A DNA stretch of 64,000 nt. Source: an uncultured Lachnospiraceae bacterium. GTDB taxonomy: Bacteria; Bacillota; Clostridia; Lachnospirales; Lachnospiraceae. How positions within the stretch are numbered: the first letter of the stretch is position 1; each line of letters begins with the position of its first letter. The DNA lies in NCBI GenBank assembly GCA_910577645.1, contig CAJTOL010000001.1, positions 124,001 to 188,000 of the forward strand, given 5' to 3'. This document shows positions 49,521 through 57,482 of this stretch, in pieces. The position numbers and the translations under genes are program-made. The notes beneath the pieces were generated by a model. That model made no database searches and was not told the origin of the DNA. It worked only from the letters and a program-made list of their open reading frames with translations.

Positions 49521-50855
49521 ATGTTAAACAAACTTGAAACAGTTTTGATGCCTTTGGCAGAAAAAATAGGTAAAAATAAGTATTTAATTGCAGTTCGTGA
49601 CGGCTTCCTGTTATCTATGCCGCTGCTGATAGTAGGTTCCTTCTTCCTGCTTATTGCCAATTTCCCTATTCCCGGGTGGACCGAATTCTGGGCAAGATTC
49701 TTTGGTGATGACTGGACGAAATATTTCTCCAAGCCTACAGATGCAACCTTTTCCATCATGGCAATTCTGGCGGTTGTAGGTATTGGTTATTCCTTTGCAG
49801 AACAGATGAAGGTAGATAAATTGTTCGGCGGCGCCATCGCTTTGGTATGCTGGTTTTTGATTATGCCTTATGAGATCATGGCAGGGGAAAGCGTCGTTTC
49901 CGGCATTCCTTTGGGCTGGGTTGGTTCTAAAGGTATTTTCGTAGGTATCATCACCGCTTTCCTGGCAGTTCATGTATACGCATGGGTTGACAAAAAGGGC
50001 TGGGTTATCAAGATGCCTGACGGTGTTCCGCCTACAGTTGAGAAATCCTTCGCCGCCCTGATTCCCGCAGGTATGGCTGTAATGGTATTTTTCATTATCA
50101 ACATTGTCTTTGCGGCAACTCCTTACGGCAATGCCTTTAACTTTATCTTTACTATTTTGCAGACTCCGCTGTTAAAACTGGGCAACACCCTTCCCGCTAT
50201 GGTTATTGCTTACATTTTCCTCCATTTCTTCTGGTTCTTTGGAGTAAATGGCGGTTCTGTAGTAGGTGCGGTATTCAACCCAATCCTTCAGACCCTGTCC
50301 GCAGAAAACCTGGCTGCCTTCCAGGCAGGAGAAGCTTTGCCAAACATTATTTCCCAGCAGTTCCAGGATTTATTTGCAACCTTCGGAGGCGCAGGTTCTA
50401 CCCTGTCCCTGTTAATTGCCATGCTGCTGTTCTGCAAATCCAAACGTGTGAAGGAGCTTGGCAAGCTGGCGTTAGTTCCGGGTATTTTTGGAATCAATGA
50501 ACCGATTATTTTCGGTCTTCCCATTCTGTTAAACCCGATTATGCTGATTCCATTTATGCTGGTTCCTACAGTTAACATCATTATTTCCTATATCTGCATG
50601 AGCATTGGCTTAGTACCGCTCTGCACGGGCGTTGCAATTCCCTGGACCATGCCCGTTATCCTGTCCGGCTTTTTGGCCACTGACTGGAGGGGCGCTGTGC
50701 TTCAGTGCCTGCTGTTAATCCTGGGCGTATTTATGTATATGCCGTTTATCAAGATGATGGATAAGCAGTATCTGGCTGACGAGACGAAAAAGACAGAGAC
50801 TCAGGATGATGACGATGACATCTCCTTTGACGATTTATCCTTTGATGATCTGTAA
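49521..50855 (+). CDS. PTS EIIC, lactose/cellobiose family
   Basis: A 444-residue, roughly ten-span sugar permease of the cellobiose/chitobiose (CelB) type: RDGFLLSMPLLIVGSFFLL near the start, FFGVNGGSVVGAVFNPIL, and the substrate-site stretch GINEPIIFGLPILLNP. The tail is strongly acidic. The substrate is probably a beta-linked disaccharide; with mupG in the locus an amino-sugar disaccharide is a reasonable guess. It is followed by a hairpin of the dispersed family. Confidence 0.94.
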   Translation: MLNKLETVLMPLAEKIGKNKYLIAVRDGFLLSMPLLIVGSFFLLIANFPIPGWTEFWARFFGDDWTKYFSKPTDATFSIMAILAVVGIGYSFAEQMKVDKLFGGAIALVCWFLIMPYEIMAGESVVSGIPLGWVGSKGIFVGIITAFLAVHVYAWVDKKGWVIKMPDGVPPTVEKSFAALIPAGMAVMVFFIINIVFAATPYGNAFNFIFTILQTPLLKLGNTLPAMVIAYIFLHFFWFFGVNGGSVVGAVFNPILQTLSAENLAAFQAGEALPNIISQQFQDLFATFGGAGSTLSLLIAMLLFCKSKRVKELGKLALVPGIFGINEPIIFGLPILLNPIMLIPFMLVPTVNIIISYICMSIGLVPLCTGVAIPWTMPVILSGFLATDWRGAVLQCLLLILGVFMYMPFIKMMDKQYLADETKKTETQDDDDDISFDDLSFDDL

Positions 50856-50936
50856 AATTTCATAAAAATGTAACTGTTCAGACGGGGTATGTGACAGGAG
50901 TTTTGACGTCTGAAGAGTTACCATAAAATTTTGCCG

Positions 50937-51008
50937 GGCTGTCGCAAAATGAAAAGAGAGGATTTCTAAGAATCAAAGGTCCGACGTTTCATTTTGCGGC
51001 AGCTTTTG
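50937..51008 (+). terminator. Terminator after EIIC, dispersed family copy E
   Basis: GGCTGTCGCAAAATGAAA (50937-50954) pairs with TTTCATTTTGCGGCAGCT (50987-51004), followed by TTTTG. Confidence 0.75.
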
Positions 51009-51094
51009 TTTCGGGAATATCCGGCAAAATGAGCTGGCGGCGCGCTCTGTCGGATTTTAAGATAATCACATAAATGAATGGAGGAAATGATACT

Positions 51095-51616
51095 ATGAAG
51101 ATAGTGATGATTTTTGATCAGATTCAGTCCGGACTGGGAACTAAGGACGACACTATGGTGCCCTTAACCGGTAAAAAAGAAGCTGTAGGACCGGCGGTTA
51201 TGATGCAGCCGTTTTTAAAGGATGTGGATGGACACGTCATTGCCTGCCTTTGCTGCGGAAACGGAACCTATTTGGCAAATCCGGATGAAGTCAGCAGAAA
51301 ACTCTGCGCCATGGTAAATAAGCTTCAACCTGATGTGGTAATGTGCGGCCCTGCATTTAACTTTGCAGATTATGCCGCTATGAGCGCCAGAGTAGCCGTG
51401 GATATTAACGCCACCACCAAAGCCAGGGCTTTTGCAGCCATGTCTGAGGAAAATGCAGATACCATTGCAGCTTATAAGGATAAAGTGGCCATTGTAAAGA
51501 CCCCTAAAAAAGGCGGTCTGGGTTTAAATGATTCTCTGAAAAATATGTGCCGCATGGCGAGAGCACTGGCTGACGGGGCAGATATTGAAAGCTTAAAGAA
51601 AGAGACCTGTTTTTAA
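51095..51616 (+). CDS. Short GrdB-like protein (reductase component B, N-terminal type)
   Basis: A 173-residue protein resembling the N-terminal part of GrdB, the substrate-specific component of glycine/sarcosine/betaine reductases (VMIFDQIQSGLGTKDD, GPAVMMQPFLKDVDGHVIACL, PDVVMCGPAFNFADY). The CLCCGNGTY segment has two adjacent cysteines. Full GrdB is over 400 residues with a selenocysteine further on; that part is absent and the gene ends in TAA, so it is not a split selenoprotein. No grdA, grdC or grdD genes are near. Its role with the peptidase/hydrolase neighbours is unknown. Start by GGAGG before 51095. Confidence 0.7.
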   Translation: MKIVMIFDQIQSGLGTKDDTMVPLTGKKEAVGPAVMMQPFLKDVDGHVIACLCCGNGTYLANPDEVSRKLCAMVNKLQPDVVMCGPAFNFADYAAMSARVAVDINATTKARAFAAMSEENADTIAAYKDKVAIVKTPKKGGLGLNDSLKNMCRMARALADGADIESLKKETCF

Positions 51617-51657
51617 CACCCTTGAGGGTTGACAGCAAAAATAAGGAGGAGAAACCT

Positions 51658-52614
51658 ATGTGGGGAATGATTGCAACCTGGCGCATGGCCGTAGAAGGCG
51701 TAACCAAAGGCGCTGAAATGCTAAAAGAAAACGGCGGTGCAGGAGATGCCATTGAAACAGCTATCCGGGAGGTAGAAGATTTTCCGTATTATAAATCGGT
51801 AGGTTACGGCGGCCTGCCAAATGAAGAGATGGAAGTAGAATTAGATGCCGCATTTATGGATGGAGATACTCTGGACATTGGTGCGGTTGCTGCCATTAAA
51901 GACTATGCGAATCCGGTTTCCATTGCCAGAAGGCTGAGCCGGGAAAAAGTAAACAGCGTGCTGGTAGGCGAGGGGGCGGAAAAGTTTGCCCATAAAGAAG
52001 GCTTTGAGCGGAAAAATATGCTGACTGACCGGGCAAAGGCTCACTACCGTAAACGTGTCAAAGAAATGAAGGAGGAGGAATTAAAGCCTTACTCCGGACA
52101 TGATACCGTGGGAATGGTATGTTTAGACAGCCATGGAAAAGTAACTGCCGCCACCTCCACCAGCGGTTTATTTATGAAGAAAAAGGGCCGGGTAGGCGAT
52201 TCCCCCATTGCCGGATCCGGCTTCTACGCAGACAGCAAGTGGGGCGGTGCCAGCGCTACCGGTTTAGGCGAGGATTTGATGAAGGGCTGCATTTCCTACG
52301 AAATTGTCCGGTTAATGAGCCAGGGCATGCATCCTCAGGAAGCCTGCGAGACTGCGGTGAATAAGCTGGATAAAGAGCTTACAGAACGCCGGGGAAAGGC
52401 CGGGGATCTGTCTCTGATTGCTATGAATAACAAAGGGGAATGGGGTGTTGCAACCAACATTGAAGGCTTCTCTTTTGCAGTGGTAACAGAGAATCAGGAG
52501 CCTACCGTTTATCTGGTAACCAGAGGCAAGGACGGTCACTGCACTTTTGAGGTGGCATCTGAGGAGTGGATGGAAAATTATATGAAGACCAGAATGGCCC
52601 CCATTGAAGAATAG
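51658..52614 (+). CDS. Glycosylasparaginase/isoaspartyl peptidase-family Ntn hydrolase
   Basis: A 318-residue Ntn hydrolase of the N4-(beta-N-acetylglucosaminyl)-L-asparaginase group. Autocleavage is expected before Thr150 in SGHDTVGMV, making the Thr the nucleophile; GDSPIAGSGFYAD and GASATGLGED are the substrate-site motifs. These enzymes release GlcNAc and aspartate from glycosylated asparagine, or act on isoaspartyl bonds. The ATG at 51658 follows AAGGAGGAG. Between a GrdB-like gene and a dipeptidase gene, it points to breakdown of glycopeptides or modified peptides. Confidence 0.9.
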   Translation: MWGMIATWRMAVEGVTKGAEMLKENGGAGDAIETAIREVEDFPYYKSVGYGGLPNEEMEVELDAAFMDGDTLDIGAVAAIKDYANPVSIARRLSREKVNSVLVGEGAEKFAHKEGFERKNMLTDRAKAHYRKRVKEMKEEELKPYSGHDTVGMVCLDSHGKVTAATSTSGLFMKKKGRVGDSPIAGSGFYADSKWGGASATGLGEDLMKGCISYEIVRLMSQGMHPQEACETAVNKLDKELTERRGKAGDLSLIAMNNKGEWGVATNIEGFSFAVVTENQEPTVYLVTRGKDGHCTFEVASEEWMENYMKTRMAPIEE

Positions 52615-52623
52615 GCGATAATT

Positions 52624-53754
52624 ATGGAAGAAAAAATTCTCAGCAAAATAGAAGAAATCAAAGAAGACATGCTGGATGCCATTATCCAGATGGTAAAAAT
52701 TGACAGCGTAGAGACTCCGGCAGAGCCGGGCGCCCCCTATGGGAAGGGAGTAAAAAAAGCGCTTTTAAAGGCTCTGGAAATCAGTGAAAAGCTGGGATTC
52801 CGTACAGTTAACCTGGATAACCAGATAGGGTATGCAGAGTTTGGACCGGTTGGAGAAGGGGAGTCGGAAAATTACGTATGCGCCATCGGCCACGTGGATG
52901 TGGTTCCCACAGGGGACGGTTGGAAACAGCCCCCCTTTAGCGGTTACACGGAAAACGGAGTAATTTACAGCCGGGGCGTGCTGGATAATAAAGGCCCCAT
53001 TATGGCCTGCCTGTTTGGCCTTTATGCCTTAAAAGAACTGGGCTATTGCCCCGTCCGCCCTATCCGGATTATTTTTGGCTGTGATGAAGAGTCAGGCTTT
53101 GAAGATCTGACCTACTATCTGTCTAAAGAACCGGCTCCGGCTTACGGCTTTACCCCGGACTGTAAATACCCGGTGGTTTATGCCGAGAGAGGGCGGGCGG
53201 TAATCCGGGTATCCGGAAACAGGCAGGAATTAGAACCGTTTTTTGCCTTTGTAACCCAGTATTTTATCAGTGCCAAAAACAATGGCGACCGTCTGGGGAT
53301 TGATTTTAAACATCCGGAATACGGCGTCATGGAGATGCGGAATTACAAGCTTGCCACCACTGCCCAGGGAACTCCCTATTTTGAGGCGGCCTTCAGCTAT
53401 CCGGCAGGCCATAAGGTAGAGGAGATTCTGGAGAAGATTAAAGAGAAGGCAGGAGACCTTTCCGTATCCCTGATTCATAATTATGATCCGGTTATTTTTG
53501 AGAAAGACAGTCCAATGGTAAAGGCTCTGCAGGCGGCCTATGAGAAGGTAACCGGCCTGGACGGAACTCCGGTAACTACCACCGGCGGAACCTATGCAAA
53601 GGCAATGCCGGGGATTGTTCCCTTTGGCCCCAGCTTCCCGGGACAAAAAGGGATTGGCCATAACCCTAATGAATGGATGAGTGTGGAAGACCTGGTATCC
53701 AACGCAAAAATTTATGGATTGGGTCTTTACAAATTAGGCCTGCTGAACGTATGA
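52624..53754 (+). CDS. M20 dipeptidase, short PepV/Sapep-like form
   Basis: A 376-residue M20 peptidase with metal motifs GHVDVVPTGDGW, SRGVLDNKG, CDEESGFED and a late KGIGHNPNEW. It is about 100 residues shorter than PepV-type enzymes such as the one at 36158-37609, the shortfall falling in the middle lid/dimerisation region. It starts 9 bases after the Ntn-hydrolase gene. It likely cleaves small peptides released by the upstream enzyme. Confidence 0.88.
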   Translation: MEEKILSKIEEIKEDMLDAIIQMVKIDSVETPAEPGAPYGKGVKKALLKALEISEKLGFRTVNLDNQIGYAEFGPVGEGESENYVCAIGHVDVVPTGDGWKQPPFSGYTENGVIYSRGVLDNKGPIMACLFGLYALKELGYCPVRPIRIIFGCDEESGFEDLTYYLSKEPAPAYGFTPDCKYPVVYAERGRAVIRVSGNRQELEPFFAFVTQYFISAKNNGDRLGIDFKHPEYGVMEMRNYKLATTAQGTPYFEAAFSYPAGHKVEEILEKIKEKAGDLSVSLIHNYDPVIFEKDSPMVKALQAAYEKVTGLDGTPVTTTGGTYAKAMPGIVPFGPSFPGQKGIGHNPNEWMSVEDLVSNAKIYGLGLYKLGLLNV

Positions 53755-53798
53755 TAGAGGCAGAGCGGATTAACAAGAGAAAGGCAGGAAACGGATTT

Positions 53799-54542
53799 AT
53801 GAAGCCAATAGTTGAAATATGCTGTGGAAGCTATTACGATGCCCGGCAGGCGTTTCTGGGAGGGGCAGAACGGATAGAGCTGAATACTGCCCTGATGCTG
53901 GGAGGCCTGACTCCCACAGTATCCACTCTGACCATGGTAAAAGAGGAAATGCCCGGGTTAAAGGTAGTAGCCATGGTTCGCCCAAGGGGAGCCGGATTTT
54001 GCTATTCATCGGAGGACTTTAAGGTGATGGAGGCAGAATGCCGGATGCTGGTAAGGCACGGGGCCGACGGTATTGCCTTTGGATGCTTAAAAGAGGATGC
54101 TTCCCTGGATCAAGATAAAATGAAACAGATGCTGGAGATTATCAAAAGCATGGGAAAGGAAGCCGTGTTTCACCGGGCCTTTGACTGTTCCTCAAACCCC
54201 TTTGAAACCACAGAGCAGTTAATCGCTATGGGGGTGGATCGGATCCTGACCAGCGGGTTAAAGCCAAAGGCTATGGACGGCTGGGAGCTTTTAAAGACTC
54301 TGAAGGAGCGCTATGGAAGCCAGATTCAGTTTCTTGCCGGCAGCGGCGTCAATGCGTCCAATGCCAGAGCCCTTATGGATAAAACAGGATTGGATCAGGT
54401 TCACAGCTCCTGCAAGGATTGGCTTACTGATCCTACTACAATCCAAAACGGCGTTTCTTATAGCATTACTTCAGGAGCTCAAAAGCTGTGCTATGACGTG
54501 GTTTCCGCTGAGTTGGTGAGAAATCTGCTTTCCAGCGTGTAA
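53799..54542 (+). CDS. cutC: CutC-family TIM-barrel protein
   Basis: A 247-residue CutC homologue with the family N-terminus VEICCGSYYDARQAFLGGAERIEL, VRPRGAGFCYS, VFHRAFD and ILTSG motifs. Named for copper homeostasis, but most members are probably enzymes of unknown reaction. The ATG at 53799 matches the family start; an earlier ATG at 53751 overlaps the peptidase stop codon but has no ribosome site. It sits in the putative glycopeptide operon. Confidence 0.88.
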   Translation: MKPIVEICCGSYYDARQAFLGGAERIELNTALMLGGLTPTVSTLTMVKEEMPGLKVVAMVRPRGAGFCYSSEDFKVMEAECRMLVRHGADGIAFGCLKEDASLDQDKMKQMLEIIKSMGKEAVFHRAFDCSSNPFETTEQLIAMGVDRILTSGLKPKAMDGWELLKTLKERYGSQIQFLAGSGVNASNARALMDKTGLDQVHSSCKDWLTDPTTIQNGVSYSITSGAQKLCYDVVSAELVRNLLSSV

Positions 54543-54590
54543 AGGCTGTTTGAACAGCCGGATCCTGATAAGAATCGAGGTTTTAAAATT

Positions 54591-55463
54591 ATGTTTGCCA
54601 AATATAAACGTAACGCAATGGTAAGAAGATTAATTACAATCGCCGCCGTAGTAGTGTCCGCCCTTTTGCAGGCCTATGTTATTCAGACATTTATCCGCCC
54701 GTCCAATCTGCTTTCCAGCGGATTTACCGGCGTGGCCATTCTGATTGACAAGATTGCATCCCTGTACGGAAAAAGCTTTTCTACATCCCTGGGCATGCTG
54801 GCGCTGAATATTCCGGTAGCCATTCTCTGCAGCCGGAGTATTAGTGTGCGGTTTACCTTCTATTCCATGGTACAAGTATTTTTGGCCAGCTTTTTCCTTA
54901 AAATTTGCCACTTTGAGGCTCTGTTTGATGACTTGATGCTTAACGTGATTTTCGGAGGTTTCCTTTACGGCTTTTCCATTGCCGTTGCTCTGAGGGGCAA
55001 CGCCTCTACCGGAGGCACGGACTTTATTGCCCTCTATGTGTCCAACAAGACAGGGAAATCTATTTGGGAGTATGTATTTGCCGGAAACGTAGTGATTCTG
55101 TGTGTTTTCGGATATATGTTCGGATGGCTGTACGCAGGCTATTCCATCCTGTTTCAATTTATCTCCACCAAGACGATTTCCGCTTTCCACCACCGGTATG
55201 AGAGGGTAACCCTGCAGATCACTACCTCCAGACCGGAGGCGCTTATGAACATATATGTGGCAAAATACCGCCACGGTATTTCCTGTGTGGATGCTATAGG
55301 CGGTTACAGTCACAAAAAGATGGCGCTGCTCCATACGGTAGTGTCTTCCTATGAGGTGCCGGAGATTGTCATGCTGTTAAGGGAGAAAGATCCCCATGTG
55401 ATCATCAATATGATTAAGACGGAAAACTTCTACGGAGGTTTTTATCAGGCGCCTATAGAGTAA
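54591..55463 (+). CDS. YitT-family membrane protein
   Basis: A 290-residue YitT/DUF161 protein: five to six spans in the first 200 residues (VVSALLQAYVIQTFIRPSNLLSSG is diagnostic), then the cytoplasmic DUF2179 domain (HGISCVDAIGGYSHKKMALLHTVV, DPHVIINMIKTENFYGGFY). Function unknown; some members are proposed transporters. It ends the plus-strand run from the PTS locus and is followed by a terminator. Confidence 0.9.
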   Translation: MFAKYKRNAMVRRLITIAAVVVSALLQAYVIQTFIRPSNLLSSGFTGVAILIDKIASLYGKSFSTSLGMLALNIPVAILCSRSISVRFTFYSMVQVFLASFFLKICHFEALFDDLMLNVIFGGFLYGFSIAVALRGNASTGGTDFIALYVSNKTGKSIWEYVFAGNVVILCVFGYMFGWLYAGYSILFQFISTKTISAFHHRYERVTLQITTSRPEALMNIYVAKYRHGISCVDAIGGYSHKKMALLHTVVSSYEVPEIVMLLREKDPHVIINMIKTENFYGGFYQAPIE

Positions 55464-55548
55464 AAAAATCCGGTTTTTTCGGGAAATCCAGGTAAAAACA
55501 TTGACTTTCTAAAAAAAAAGAAGTAAAAGTAAATATGATTAATCGGCA

Positions 55549-55584
55549 AAGGCCGGTTCCGGTAATGGTTACCGGGCCGGCCTT
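55549..55584 (+). terminator. Hairpin/terminator between yitT-type gene and murC
   Basis: AAGGCCGG-TTCCGGTAA pairs with TTACCGG-CCGGCCTT around TGG. Very stable, but the following T-run is weak. Confidence 0.65.
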
Positions 55585-55653
55585 GTTGTCAAAGAGGGTT
55601 TTTACCCCATACAAGTAAAATAGGAAAAAATTTAGATAAGGATGGGATTTACC

Positions 55654-57033
55654 ATGTATCAGATCGACTTTCAGAAGCCTCAGGCAGTTCATTTTATAGG
55701 AATCGGCGGTATCAGCATGAGCGGCCTTGCAGAGATTTTATTGGAGGAAGGCTTTCAGGTGTCCGGCTCGGATGCCCAGAAAAGCCCTCTTACGGAGCAT
55801 TTAGAACAGAAGGGGGCCAAGATTTTTATCGGACAGCGGGCTTCCAATATTCTGGAGGGGACAGAAGTAGTGGTCTATACGGCTGCCATCCATGAGGACA
55901 ATTTGGAATTTATGGAAGCTGTAAGAAGGCAGATTCCCATGCTTTCCAGGGCAGAGCTTTTGGGCGAGATGATGCGTAACTACCGTCAGGCGGTTGCTGT
56001 TGCAGGAACCCACGGAAAGACCACCACCACCTCCATGATGACGGAGATTCTGCTGGCGGCAGAGACAGATCCCACTGTTTCTGTGGGAGGAATGTTGGAT
56101 TCCATCCATGGAAATATCCGGATTGGAAGTTCCGATTTATTTGTGACAGAAGCCTGTGAATACACCAACAGCTTTCTGTCCTTTTTCCCTACCGTGGAAA
56201 TTATTTTGAATATTGAGGCGGATCATCTGGATTTCTTTAAAGACCTGGACGACATCCGCAATTCTTTCCGTCTGTTTGCCGGGAAGCTGCCTGGAGACGG
56301 CGTTATGATTATCAACAGTGACATTGAAAATTACCAGGAGATTGTCCAAAATCTTGATGCCAGGGTCATCACCTTCGGCAAAAGCAAAAACAGCACCTAT
56401 AGGGCGGAAAACATTACCTATGATAAATTTGCCAGGCCGTCCTATGATCTGATAAAGGAAGGGGAGCTGTTAGGCCGTATCTGTCTGGGAGTGGCCGGGG
56501 AACACAATGTATATAACTCTTTAGCTGCCATTGGAGCCAGCCTTGAGCTGGGGATTTCTCTGGAATCCATAAAGAAAGGCCTGGCCGGATTTTCCGGCCC
56601 TCACCGCCGTTTTGAGAAAAAAGGAGTGCTTCACGGCATCACCATTATTGATGATTATGCTCACCATCCCCAGGAAATTCATGCAACCCTTACAGCAGCT
56701 AAAAACTATCCCCACAACAGGCTGTGGTGTATATTCCAGCCTCATACTTATACCCGGACCAAGGCTTTGATGGACGACTTTGCCGTGGCTCTGGCAGAGG
56801 CGGATGAGGTGATTTTAGCCGATATCTATCCGGCCAGGGAAACCGATACTCTGGGGATCAGCTCTGAGGATCTGGCTGAAAAGATAGAAAAATTAGGAAC
56901 CGGGGTTCATTATCTCCCATCCTTTAATGAAATCGAAAATTTTCTTTTAGAAAATTGTGTCAACGGTGATTTGTTGATAACTATGGGGGCCGGAGACATT
57001 GTAAAAGTGGGAGAAAAGCTGTTAGGGCAATAG
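55654..57033 (+). CDS. murC: UDP-N-acetylmuramate--L-alanine ligase
   Basis: A 459-residue Mur ligase adding L-Ala to UDP-MurNAc in peptidoglycan precursor synthesis. It has the nucleotide-sugar loop GIGGISMSGLAE, the ATP loop AGTHGKTTT near residue 116, EACEY, NIEADHLD, AGEHNVYNSLAA and DDYAHHP. The ATG at 55654 is preferred over that at 55642, because AAGGATGG would overlap the latter. murA lies 7 kb downstream. The TAG stop is immediately followed by two DnaA boxes. Confidence 0.97.
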   Translation: MYQIDFQKPQAVHFIGIGGISMSGLAEILLEEGFQVSGSDAQKSPLTEHLEQKGAKIFIGQRASNILEGTEVVVYTAAIHEDNLEFMEAVRRQIPMLSRAELLGEMMRNYRQAVAVAGTHGKTTTTSMMTEILLAAETDPTVSVGGMLDSIHGNIRIGSSDLFVTEACEYTNSFLSFFPTVEIILNIEADHLDFFKDLDDIRNSFRLFAGKLPGDGVMIINSDIENYQEIVQNLDARVITFGKSKNSTYRAENITYDKFARPSYDLIKEGELLGRICLGVAGEHNVYNSLAAIGASLELGISLESIKKGLAGFSGPHRRFEKKGVLHGITIIDDYAHHPQEIHATLTAAKNYPHNRLWCIFQPHTYTRTKALMDDFAVALAEADEVILADIYPARETDTLGISSEDLAEKIEKLGTGVHYLPSFNEIENFLLENCVNGDLLITMGAGDIVKVGEKLLGQ

Positions 57034-57233
57034 TTATCCACATTATCCACATAGTTTTCAACATTTTATGTAAAGAGGCTATGTGGATTCTTTTATCCAC
57101 ATAATAAAAATTCGGATAATCTTGGAAAGCCTGGATTTATGAGGAATTCGACAAGTTTCGCGACAATCCCCAAATATTCCCCAAAGCGCTTATCCACACT
57201 ATCCACATTATCCACAATCCCCCCTGTGGAAAA
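57034..57233. other. DnaA-box cluster
   Basis: Perfect TTATCCACA boxes lie at 57034-57042, 57043-57051, 57093-57101, 57190-57198 and 57208-57216; a one-mismatch CTATCCACA is at 57199-57207 and a reversed one-mismatch box at 57225-57233. Two pairs/triplets are directly adjacent (9-bp phasing). TATGTGGAT (57080-57088) also forms a hairpin with ATCCACATA. It is placed between murC and the helicase-loading genes, within a 449-bp gap. Confidence 0.85.
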
Positions 57234-57261
57234 CCCACCCATTTCCATTTTCTTTTTTGTA

Positions 57262-57359
57262 TGGTATAATGTGCACGAAAGCAATGAGCAGTGCAAAAAA
57301 GGCCAGGCAGAACCCTGCGTTGTGCTTGCACATAAGCAGGGTTCTGCCTGGCCTTTTTT
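57262..57359 (+). ncRNA. Candidate small RNA or attenuator before dnaD
   Basis: An extended -10 (TG at 57262, TATAAT at 57265-57270) precedes a perfect 24-bp stem: AAAAAAGGCCAGGCAGAACC(CTGC), 57295-57318, with its complement at 57335-57358 ending in TTTTTT. The transcript would be about 80 bases and essentially a terminator. It could be a small RNA, or an attenuator for the dnaD operon. Further small hairpins (GCTCTCT/AGAGAGC, and GCTCCTAGGAGC) follow up to 57420. Confidence 0.55.
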
Positions 57360-57482
57360 ATAGGGCGAAGCCCGTGAGCTCTCTGGAGCAAAGCGAAAGA
57401 GAGCCTGCTCCTAGGAGCCTTTCAGGCCCAGCCAGCCCCCCCCAATAAGCTAACCCCCCAAAAAAAAGAGAGGCCACAGATT

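Noticed and set aside
51095..51616. Selenoprotein GrdB read through a UGA codon
   Set aside because: The gene ends in TAA and no GrdB C-terminal half is found downstream.
57034..57233. Chromosomal origin of replication
   Set aside because: DnaA boxes are dense, but dnaA, dnaN and a strand switch in gene orientation are absent, so a regulatory or titration cluster is the better reading.
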